From: Chromobacterium sinusclupearum
GTDB lineage: Bacteria > Pseudomonadota > Gammaproteobacteria > Burkholderiales > Chromobacteriaceae
Direction: 5' to 3'
NCBI RefSeq assembly: GCF_002902845.1
Contig: NZ_PPTF01000058.1
Span: forward strand, 1-32,240
DNA length: 32,240 bases
Shown here: positions 1 through 7,969 of the stretch, in pieces
Position numbering within the stretch: position 1 is the stretch's first letter
How the letters are laid out: each line of letters opens with the position of its first letter
Made by a program: the position numbers and the translations under genes
The notes under the pieces: model-generated
What the model was told of the DNA's origin: nothing
What the model saw: the letters and a program-made list of their open reading frames with translations, nothing else
Database searches by the model: none

Positions 1-1463
<1,463 letters not shown>

Positions 1464-1474
1464 CGGTTTCCAGC

Positions 1475-1501
1475 AAAAGAGAAGGGCACGCAAGCGTGCC
1501 C
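1475..1501 (-). terminator. Intrinsic terminator just upstream of lepA
   Basis: On the minus strand a perfect 8-bp stem, GGGCACGC/GCGTGCCC (1484-1491 with 1494-1501, 2-nt spacer), is followed by TTCTCTTTT. It ends only about 11 nt before the lepA ATG, between the glutaredoxin-like gene and lepA. Two further GC-rich hairpins lie upstream (1530-1545, 6-bp arms; 1574-1596, 9-bp arms). It may terminate or attenuate transcription arriving from the stress operon. Confidence 0.6.
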
Positions 1502-1621
1502 GGGGCTGCTGACGGATGGCCCTTCCGGGGGACCCGCTCGGGTCCGACGGCTGCCGGAAGCCGATCAGCAAGCGGGGGCGCGTCCTGCGCGCCCCCGGTT
1601 TGACTCACACTGGCGCGGATT

Positions 1622-1861
1622 TTAGCCGATTTCGCCCAAGTGTGCAGCCAACTTCGTCGCATCGAGATGCCAGTGGCAGATTTCGGTCTCGCCATCCATC
1701 AGCACCGGCACCAGCTCATTGAAGCGGGCCTCCAGCGCCGGATCGGCATCGACATCCAGCACTTCCAGCTCAAAGCCGTGGCGCTCGCGCCAGGGCGCAA
1801 GCTCCGCCAGCATCTGATGGCACAGGCTGCAGTATTCGCGGAAGTAAAGCGTCAGCTTCAC
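1622..1861 (-). CDS. Glutaredoxin-like family protein (DUF836)
   Basis: A 79-residue thioredoxin-fold protein. It begins with a beta strand (MKLTLYF) followed by a CSLC redox motif (C11, C14), and carries a PVLMDG segment like the cis-proline loop of glutaredoxins. This matches the DUF836 glutaredoxin-like family; its substrate is unknown. The ATG overlaps the mucD stop (ATGA, 4-nt overlap), so translation is probably coupled to the periplasmic protease. No signal peptide is present, so it should be cytoplasmic. In many proteobacteria a similar small thiol protein sits between the sigma-E operon and lepA; a role in the stress response is inference. Confidence 0.85.
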   Translation of the reverse strand: MKLTLYFREYCSLCHQMLAELAPWRERHGFELEVLDVDADPALEARFNELVPVLMDGETEICHWHLDATKLAAHLGEIG

Positions 1862-3270
1862 TGCGCGTCGCCCACAGTCAGCGGCACAAACTGCACCTGC
1901 CCCTGGCGCATCACCTGCAATGCCACGGTGCCGCCCTTCTTCACTTGCTCCAGCGCCTTCTTCAGCTGGGCGAAGCTCTGCAGCGGCTCGCTGCCGACGC
2001 CGACGATGACGTCGCCAGGCTGAATGCCGGCGCGCATCGCCACGCCGTTGGCCGCGCGCACCAGCAGGCCATAGTCGATGCCGGCCTGCTTCAGCTGCAT
2101 CGGCGTCAATTCCTGCAGTCGCAGGCCGATCTGCGCCAAGCTCTGCTCACCCTGCGCGCCAGGCTTGCGGTATTCGCGCTGGGCGATGCGGGAGTCCTCC
2201 TCCTTCAACTCCTCCGGCACCACGCGCACGCTCGCCGGCGCGCGGTTGCGCCAGATATCCAGCGCCAGCGGCTTGCCAGGCGGCATATCGCTGATCAGGC
2301 GCTGCAGATCGCCGCCGGAATTCACTTCCTGGCCATTGACCTTGACGATGATGTCGCCAGCCTTCAGCCCCGCTTTCTGCGCCGGGCCTTTCGGATCCAG
2401 CGCATTGATCAGCGCGCCGCTGGGCTTGGCCAGGCCAAACGAGGCCGCCAACTCCTTGCTCAGCTCCTGAATCACCACGCCGATGCGGCTGCGGGTCACC
2501 TTGCCCTTTGCCTTCAGCTGATCCGCCACATTCATCGCGGTATCGATCGGAATGGCGAAAGAGATGCCCATGAAGCCGCCGGAACGGCTATAGATCTGCG
2601 AATTGACGCCGATCACCTCGCCCTTCATGTTGAACAGCGGGCCGCCGGAGTTGCCGGGATTGACCGCGGCGTCGGTCTGGATGAACTGCACCGCGCTCTC
2701 GTCCGGCAGCATGCGGTTCTTGCCGGAAACGATGCCCGATGTGGCGGTGTTTTCAAAGCCGAACGGCGAGCCGATGGCCAGCACCCACTGTCCCACCTTC
2801 ACATCCTTGGCATTCCCGAGGCGGGCCACCGGCAGGTTGGCGGCTTCGATCTTCAGCAAGGCCACGTCGGAACGGGCATCGGAGCCGATGACCTTGGCCT
2901 GGAATTCGCGCTTGTCGGTCAGTTTGACGGTGATCTTGTCGGCGCGCGCCACCACATGGGCATTGGTCAGCACGTAACCGTCAGCGGAGATGATGAAGCC
3001 GGAGCCGAGCGAGCTTTCCTGGCGTTCCTGCATGCGCGGCGGCGCGAAACGGCGGAAGAACTCGAAGAACGGGTCGCCCTCCATGCCCTCCGGCAAGCCG
3101 GACGACACTTCCTTGACCGTGGACGTGGTGCTGATATTGACCACGGCCTTGCCTTCGGTTTCAACAATGGCGCTGAAATCCGGCAGATCCGCCGCCATGG
3201 CGACGGGAACCGCGGCAGTCAGCACCGATGCCGCCAGCATGGCGGAAACGATCAGCTTTTTGATCGACAT
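1858..3270 (-). CDS. mucD: Periplasmic serine endoprotease, DegP/MucD type (HtrA family)
   Basis: HtrA-family periplasmic protease that degrades or refolds misfolded envelope proteins. The 470 residues start with a signal peptide (about 1-26, ending AMA-ADL). The chymotrypsin-like domain has the catalytic triad H105 (TNAHVV), D135 (SDVALL) and S208 (GNSGGP). Two PDZ domains follow (about 255-345 and 375-465). The start has GGAG 5 nt upstream of the ATG. Its place after rpoE-rseA-rseB matches the algU-mucABD arrangement of Pseudomonas, where MucD restrains sigma-E signalling by removing misfolded proteins. A 206-nt structured gap separates it from rseB, while its stop codon overlaps the following glutaredoxin-like gene. 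DegQ is an alternative name; the operon context favours MucD. Confidence 0.96.
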   Translation of the reverse strand: MSIKKLIVSAMLAASVLTAAVPVAMAADLPDFSAIVETEGKAVVNISTTSTVKEVSSGLPEGMEGDPFFEFFRRFAPPRMQERQESSLGSGFIISADGYVLTNAHVVARADKITVKLTDKREFQAKVIGSDARSDVALLKIEAANLPVARLGNAKDVKVGQWVLAIGSPFGFENTATSGIVSGKNRMLPDESAVQFIQTDAAVNPGNSGGPLFNMKGEVIGVNSQIYSRSGGFMGISFAIPIDTAMNVADQLKAKGKVTRSRIGVVIQELSKELAASFGLAKPSGALINALDPKGPAQKAGLKAGDIIVKVNGQEVNSGGDLQRLISDMPPGKPLALDIWRNRAPASVRVVPEELKEEDSRIAQREYRKPGAQGEQSLAQIGLRLQELTPMQLKQAGIDYGLLVRAANGVAMRAGIQPGDVIVGVGSEPLQSFAQLKKALEQVKKGGTVALQVMRQGQVQFVPLTVGDAQ

Positions 3271-3323
3271 GTGCGCTCCATCTTTTTGCTGTGTTGTGGA
3301 TTGAATACGCCGGCGAGCGCCGG

Positions 3324-3368
3324 CTATTGAAACGAACAGACAGGAAATACAAGCCTGGCGGCCGGCAT
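3324..3368 (-). CDS. Possible 14-residue leader peptide upstream of mucD
   Basis: In the rseB-mucD gap the minus strand carries GAGGAGGGG four nt before an ATG (3366-3368), one of the strongest ribosome-binding sites in the window. The reading frame is MPAARLVFPVCSFQ and ends at TAG (3324-3326). The stop codon abuts a GCCGGC-GAGC-GCCGGC hairpin (3309-3324). There is no homology evidence; only the ribosome-binding site and the position support it. It could be a leader ORF controlling mucD, or chance. Confidence 0.25.
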   Translation of the reverse strand: MPAARLVFPVCSFQ

Positions 3369-3476
3369 CACCCCTCCTCTATTCTCATCGACGCGGAAGA
3401 ACAACCACGCCGGTCACTGCGGGCCACTCTCCCGCCGCGAGCGGAAAAGTGGCCAATCCCAATCATCTTGCCCGGC

Positions 3477-4442
3477 TCACTCGCTCTTGGCATTGAGATG
3501 CATACCCTTGAGCAGCGCCATCATCGCCGTTTGCGGCATATCGCCCACCGCCGTCAGCTGCATATCGCCCTGATAGCTGGTGGCCATATTGATTGCGCCG
3601 TGCAGATTGCCCACCCGCTCCATCCGCGCGTTTTCCGGCGGCGGCGGCTCGACGAACACCGACAGCATCACCAGCCCGTCGGACAGCACCAGATGACGCA
3701 CCGGCTTGGCTCCCGTGCCAGGCAACACCCGTTCCGCCGAGCGCAACAAGCGGAAGCCCTGCGGCAAACCGGTGATTTCATTTTGCGAAATCGACGGATC
3801 CGCGCCCGTCGGCGCCTTGGACGAACGCAGCAGGAACTTCTGCGGCAGCTTGGCGCGGTAGGCCCGCTTGTCCTTGACGCCGGCCAGCTCTATCTCGGTG
3901 AAGGTGAATTGCTCCACCGAGTCGCCGCGCGGCGACAGGGTGATCATCTTCAAGGGCAGATAGGTGGTCGGCTCGACGCACATGCGCATGGTGTAGCGTT
4001 GCGGATCGCGCGGCTGAAGATCCAGCCACTGGCAGTCTCGCTGCGCCACCCTATCCGTGCCGGTGCGCTTGAGCACATAGGAGCGGGCAATATCGTCGAC
4101 ATCGTCAGGCAGCAAGGCCGGGAACAGCCGCATCGCGCTGATCTTGCAGGCCATCAGCGCGCGCTTGTCCTGCGCGTAGCAAGTCAGCTCGCCACCGTTC
4201 CTCACCACCTCGCGCGGCGGACCGTCCAGCGAAGTACGCTTCTCGCGGACATTGTCCCCCTGCCCCTGGCGCACCAGGCGGAAGGTTTCCAGCATGCCAT
4301 TCATCTGATGCAGATAGGTGCCGTCCAAAGCCTGCTGCCGGCTGGCATTGCCAACCTTGCGCAACAGCTGCATGTCATCCTCGGCGTGGGCCGCACAGGC
4401 GGCCCCGAACATCAACACACCAATCAGGGGTACGACACGCAT
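3477..4442 (-). CDS. rseB: Sigma-E regulatory protein RseB/MucB
   Basis: Periplasmic sensor that binds the anti-sigma factor RseA and protects it from regulated proteolysis until lipids or lipopolysaccharide displace it. The 321 residues begin with a signal peptide (about 1-20, ending AHA-ED) and match the MucB/RseB two-domain family (N-terminal LolA-like, C-terminal domain from about 210). The start ATG shares its first base with the rseA TGA (TGATG), indicating translational coupling. It lies third in rpoE-rseA-rseB-mucD. A FGAAC stretch at 12-16 resembles a lipobox but lacks the usual residue at -3, so cleavage by signal peptidase I is more likely. No RseC gene follows. Confidence 0.92.
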   Translation of the reverse strand: MRVVPLIGVLMFGAACAAHAEDDMQLLRKVGNASRQQALDGTYLHQMNGMLETFRLVRQGQGDNVREKRTSLDGPPREVVRNGGELTCYAQDKRALMACKISAMRLFPALLPDDVDDIARSYVLKRTGTDRVAQRDCQWLDLQPRDPQRYTMRMCVEPTTYLPLKMITLSPRGDSVEQFTFTEIELAGVKDKRAYRAKLPQKFLLRSSKAPTGADPSISQNEITGLPQGFRLLRSAERVLPGTGAKPVRHLVLSDGLVMLSVFVEPPPPENARMERVGNLHGAINMATSYQGDMQLTAVGDMPQTAMMALLKGMHLNAKSE

Positions 4443-4921
4443 CAGTGGCGAACTCCGTTTCCGTAAGATACGCGCATCACACCTTGATCCGCGGTCACTT
4501 CCTGGTGAGCCAGCACGTACGGGTCATCCTGCTCCAGCTGAGCCGGCTGCGCCATCTGCACCGGCACGCCGCGATCGGCGATCACGGATGGCGCGGCCTG
4601 ACGATGGCTGAGCTGCTGCCAGCCCACCACCGCGGCGAAGCTGACGCTGGCGGCCAGCGCCACGGCGCCCGCCGTTCTGGCGCGCTGCGGCCGCATCCAG
4701 CGGCGCGGGGCCAGCACGGTCGGCTCCGCCGCCAGACGCTCGGCCACCTTGGCGCGCACGTCGAGCGAGGCCAGCCGATTGGCGCGCATCGCATCGCCGA
4801 TCAGATGATATTGTTCCCAGGCCGCATCCAGGTCTTTGTCGTCGGCGATCGAGGCAATGGCCTTATTGACCAGGGGCTCGTCCAGTTCGCCGTCAATCAG
4901 CGCGGAAATCGTTTCTTTCAT
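4442..4921 (-). CDS. rseA: Anti-sigma-E factor RseA/MucA
   Basis: Inner-membrane anti-sigma factor that holds sigma-E inactive. The cytoplasmic N-terminal domain (1-80) starts MKETISALIDGELDE, typical of RseA/MucA sigma-binding domains; one transmembrane segment spans about 83-101; a short periplasmic tail follows, the expected binding region for RseB and site of regulated cleavage. I chose the ATG at 4919-4921 rather than the GTG at 4928-4930 because AAGGTGG lies at proper distance before the ATG and the GTG itself is inside that ribosome-binding site. The gene begins 2 nt after the rpoE stop and overlaps rseB by one base. Its 159 residues suit the family. Confidence 0.92.
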   Translation of the reverse strand: MKETISALIDGELDEPLVNKAIASIADDKDLDAAWEQYHLIGDAMRANRLASLDVRAKVAERLAAEPTVLAPRRWMRPQRARTAGAVALAASVSFAAVVGWQQLSHRQAAPSVIADRGVPVQMAQPAQLEQDDPYVLAHQEVTADQGVMRVSYGNGVRH

Positions 4922-4923
4922 AC

Positions 4924-5523
4924 TTACCACCTTCTGTTCTTGGCCGTATCCAGCAGAGGCCGCAGTTCAGCAGCAATCGCCTCGCGAGCGCGGAAAATCC
5001 GCGAACGCACAGTGCCTATCGGACAATCCATCACCGTAGCGATCTCGTCGTAGGACAGCCCCTCCATTTCCCTGAGGGTAATGGCGGTACGCAACTCCTC
5101 CGGCAAGGCTTCCACGGCGGCATTGACCGTTGCCAGAATTTCCTTGTTCATCAGCTCGGTTTCGGGCGTGTTCATGTCCGGGATCTGCGACGCCATGTCG
5201 AAGCTCTCGCCGTCCTCGTCCTCGATCTCGCTGTTCACCACCGGGCGCCGCCCGTTGGCGCTGAGGAAATTCTTGGCCGTATTGATGCCTATCCTGTACA
5301 GCCACGTGTAAAACGCGCTCTCACCTCGGAAAGACGGCAAAGCACGATACGCTTTGATAAAAGCTTCCTGCGTCACATCCTCGATGTCCGAACCGTCGCG
5401 GATAAACCGCGACAACAGCCTGGCGAGACGTCGCTGATACTTGGCAACAAGCAGATCGAAAGCTCTTTTTTCACCTCGCTGGGCACGTTCCACCAACTGT
5501 TGATCGATATCCCGATCACTCAT
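4924..5523 (-). CDS. rpoE: RNA polymerase sigma factor sigma-E (RpoE/AlgU, ECF)
   Basis: ECF sigma factor for extracytoplasmic stress. Its 199 residues contain region 2 (about 25-90, with DIEDVTQEAFIKAYRALPSF, which contacts core enzyme and the -10 element) and region 4 (about 135-190, with the helix-turn-helix around LSYDEIATVMDCPIGTVRSR). Neighbouring rseA and rseB encode its negative regulators. The ribosome-binding site is weak (GGGAG about 12 nt from the ATG). A GGAACT/TCTAGA sigma-E-type promoter lies about 60 nt upstream, suggesting autoregulation. It is divergent from prpB, so the 244-bp gap holds promoters for both operons. Confidence 0.97.
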   Translation of the reverse strand: MSDRDIDQQLVERAQRGEKRAFDLLVAKYQRRLARLLSRFIRDGSDIEDVTQEAFIKAYRALPSFRGESAFYTWLYRIGINTAKNFLSANGRRPVVNSEIEDEDGESFDMASQIPDMNTPETELMNKEILATVNAAVEALPEELRTAITLREMEGLSYDEIATVMDCPIGTVRSRIFRAREAIAAELRPLLDTAKNRRW

Positions 5524-5582
5524 GTCGTTGTTATGCTCCCTGGTTTGCCCACTGTTCTATGTGGTCGTTACGTGGACTGTGA

Positions 5583-5611
5583 TCTAGACCACAGGCTTCG
5601 CCTTGAGTTCC
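5583..5611 (-). promoter_or_regulatory. Sigma-E-type promoter of the rpoE operon
   Basis: On the minus strand GGAACT (5606-5611) and TCTAGA (5583-5588) are 17 nt apart. This resembles the sigma-E/AlgU consensus of GGAACTT, 15-16 nt and TCtgA. The predicted start of transcription is about 50 nt before the rpoE ATG. This is the expected position for an autoregulated promoter. Confidence 0.6.
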
Positions 5612-5655
5612 CAATATCGAGGACGATGCGAAACATATCATCCCCGCGGCAAAAC

Positions 5656-5674
5656 TTGAACATCCAAATGTCAA
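5656..5674. promoter_or_regulatory. Imperfect palindrome upstream of the prpB -35
   Basis: TTGAACATCCAAATGTCAA is an imperfect inverted repeat (TTGA-CAT/ATG-TCAA, one bulged base), ending 3 nt before the putative prpB -35. It is a candidate operator for an unidentified regulator; no regulator gene is adjacent. Confidence 0.3.
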
Positions 5675-5677
5675 CTA

Positions 5678-5706
5678 TTGCCAGTATTTTCTAGAGCCTT
5701 TACACT
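5678..5706 (+). promoter_or_regulatory. Sigma-70-like promoter of the prp operon
   Basis: TTGCCA (5678-5683), a 17-nt spacer and TACACT (5701-5706). The predicted start is near 5713, giving a leader of about 55 nt before prpB. A perfect CAAGC-ACTT-GCTTG repeat (5712-5725) lies on the predicted start. No sigma-54 -24/-12 element was found, although prp operons in enterobacteria are sigma-54/PrpR driven. Confidence 0.4.
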
Positions 5707-5711
5707 CCAAC

Positions 5712-5725
5712 CAAGCACTTGCTTG
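5712..5725. promoter_or_regulatory. Perfect inverted repeat at the prpB transcription start
   Basis: CAAGCACTTGCTTG has 5-bp perfect arms around a 4-nt centre. It overlaps the predicted +1 of the prpB promoter, a usual place for a repressor operator. The regulator is unknown. Confidence 0.3.
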
Positions 5726-5767
5726 AATGACAGGCAGCTAACCCATATCCACCGTCAGGAGCATCCA

Positions 5768-6646
5768 ATGAGCACTCCCGGGCAGCGTTTCCGCCAGGCC
5801 GTGGCCACCGAAAAACCGTTGCAAGTGGTGGGCGCAATCAACGCCTATGCTGCACGTTTGGCCGAACACTCAGGTTTCAAGGCCTTATACCTGTCCGGCG
5901 GCGGCGTCGCCGCGGCATCGTGCGGCATTCCGGACCTTGGCATCACCACGCTGGAAGACGTGCTGATCGACGCTCGCCGCATCACCGACGTCACCGACCT
6001 GCCGTTATTGGTCGACATCGACACCGGCTGGGGCGGCGCCTTCAACATCGCCCGCGCGGTGCGCAGCCTGGAGAAAGCCGGCGTGGCGGCCGTTCACATT
6101 GAAGATCAGGTTCTGCAAAAGCGCTGCGGCCACCGCCCCAATAAGGCGATCGTGCCGCAGGATGAGATGGTGGACCGCATCAAGGCCGCCACCGACGCCC
6201 GCCGCGACGACAGCTTCGTCATCATGGCCCGCACCGACGCCCTGGCGGTGGAGGGTTTGGACGCCGCCATCGAACGCGCCGTCGCCTGCGTGGAAGCCGG
6301 CGCCGACATGATCTTCCCGGAGGCGATGACCGATCTGGCCATGTACAAGCGCTTCGCCGAAGCGGTGAAAGTGCCGGTGCTGGCCAACATCACCGAGTTT
6401 GGCGCCACCCCGTTGTACACCACGGACGAACTGGCCGCCAATGGCGTCGGCCTGGTGCTGTACCCGCTATCGGCCTTCCGCGCCATGAGCCAGGCCGCGC
6501 TGGAAGTATACGGCGCGATCCGCCGCGACGGCACGCAACAGACCGTGCTGGACAAGATGCAAACCCGGATGCAGCTGTACGACCACCTGGGTTACCACGA
6601 ATACGAAAAGAAACTGGACCAGCTATTCGCCGCCGGCAAGCAATAA
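5768..6646 (+). CDS. prpB: 2-methylisocitrate lyase
   Basis: Cleaves 2-methylisocitrate into pyruvate and succinate, the last step of the methylcitrate cycle for propionate degradation. The 292 residues form a PEP mutase/isocitrate lyase-type barrel with the family motif KRCGH (118-122, catalytic C120) and metal-site acidic residues in VDIDTGWGG (D83, D85). I chose the ATG at 5768 because AGGAG lies 6 nt upstream and the protein then begins like known PrpB proteins; the frame is open 90 nt further upstream. First gene of prpB-prpC-acnD-prpF. No prpR-like regulator is adjacent. Confidence 0.96.
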   Translation: MSTPGQRFRQAVATEKPLQVVGAINAYAARLAEHSGFKALYLSGGGVAAASCGIPDLGITTLEDVLIDARRITDVTDLPLLVDIDTGWGGAFNIARAVRSLEKAGVAAVHIEDQVLQKRCGHRPNKAIVPQDEMVDRIKAATDARRDDSFVIMARTDALAVEGLDAAIERAVACVEAGADMIFPEAMTDLAMYKRFAEAVKVPVLANITEFGATPLYTTDELAANGVGLVLYPLSAFRAMSQAALEVYGAIRRDGTQQTVLDKMQTRMQLYDHLGYHEYEKKLDQLFAAGKQ

Positions 6647-6696
6647 AAACACGCAAAGCAACGGCAACGCCCCAAGTCTGACAAAGGAGAAGTGGC

Positions 6697-7845
6697 ATGA
6701 CTGAAGTGGTACTAACCGGCAAACCGAAAAAATCCGTGGCGCTGTCCGGCGTGGCCGCCGGCAACACCGCGCTGTGCACCGTAGGCCGCAGCGGCAACGA
6801 CCTGCACTATCGCGGCTATGACATCCTGGACATCGCCGGCCATTGCGAATTCGAGGAAGTGGCCTACCTGCTGGTGCACGGCAAGCTGCCGAACAAGGCG
6901 GAACTGACCGGCTACAAGAAGAAGCTGAAATCGCTGCGCGGCCTGCCCGCCTCGGTCAAGGCCGTGCTGGAAGCGCTGCCGGCCAGCGCCCATCCGATGG
7001 ATGTGATGCGCAGCGGCGCCTCGGCGCTGGGTTGCGCGCTGCCGGAGCAGGATGACCACAACCTGGCCGGCGCGCGAGACATCGCCGACCGCCTGATGGC
7101 CTCTTTCGGCTCCATCCTGCTCTACTGGTATCACTACAGCCACAACGGCAAGCGCATCGAGGTGGAAACCGACGACGACAGCATAGGCGGCCACTTCCTG
7201 CACCTGCTGCACGGCGTCAAGCCGTCCTACGAGTGGGTGCGCGCGATGCACACCTCGCTGAACCTCTACGCCGAACACGAATTCAACGCCTCCACCTTCA
7301 CCGCCCGCGTCATCGCCGGCACCGGCTCCGACATGTACAGCGCCATCACCGGCGCTATCGGCGCGCTGCGCGGCCCCAAACACGGCGGTGCCAACGAAGT
7401 GGCGTTTGAAATCCAGCAGCGCTATGAGAATCCGGACGAGGCGGAAGCCGACATCCGCGCCCGCGTCGAGAAGAAAGAAGTGGTGATCGGCTTCGGCCAC
7501 CCCGTTTATACGATTTCCGACCCGCGCAACAAGGTCATCAAGGAAGTGGCGCGCCAGCTGTCCAAGAGCAACAGCGACATGAAGATGTTCGATATCGCCG
7601 AGCGCCTGGAAAGCGTGATGTGGGACGTCAAGAAGATGTTCCCGAATCTGGACTGGTTCTCGGCCGTCAGCTACCACGCGATGGGCGTGCCCACCGCCAT
7701 GTTCACCCCGCTGTTCGTGATCTCCCGCACCAGCGGCTGGGCAGCCCACGTGATTGAGCAGCGCCAGGACGGCAAGATCATCCGCCCGTCGGCCAATTAC
7801 ATCGGGCCGGAGGATCAGGTTTTCATTCCGCTGGAAAAACGCTGA
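6697..7845 (+). CDS. prpC: 2-methylcitrate synthase
   Basis: Condenses propionyl-CoA with oxaloacetate to 2-methylcitrate. The 382 residues match the short citrate-synthase/PrpC family, with catalytic residues H229 (GPKHGG), H268 (GFGHPVY) and D319 (NLDWFSA). AAGGAG lies just before the ATG. It sits 50 nt after prpB. Context separates it from housekeeping citrate synthase, since every other step of the methylcitrate pathway is encoded next to it. Confidence 0.96.
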   Translation: MTEVVLTGKPKKSVALSGVAAGNTALCTVGRSGNDLHYRGYDILDIAGHCEFEEVAYLLVHGKLPNKAELTGYKKKLKSLRGLPASVKAVLEALPASAHPMDVMRSGASALGCALPEQDDHNLAGARDIADRLMASFGSILLYWYHYSHNGKRIEVETDDDSIGGHFLHLLHGVKPSYEWVRAMHTSLNLYAEHEFNASTFTARVIAGTGSDMYSAITGAIGALRGPKHGGANEVAFEIQQRYENPDEAEADIRARVEKKEVVIGFGHPVYTISDPRNKVIKEVARQLSKSNSDMKMFDIAERLESVMWDVKKMFPNLDWFSAVSYHAMGVPTAMFTPLFVISRTSGWAAHVIEQRQDGKIIRPSANYIGPEDQVFIPLEKR

Positions 7846-7969
7846 GCTTCTCGCCACGAGACCCACTGAAAGACGAAGACGCATTTCCAAATACCTAGGC
7901 TGTGAAGACGCAGGGCTTTTGTGGATTTCGTGGGTTTCGTGGCCAACTGGATTTACTTGTGGGATTTTA

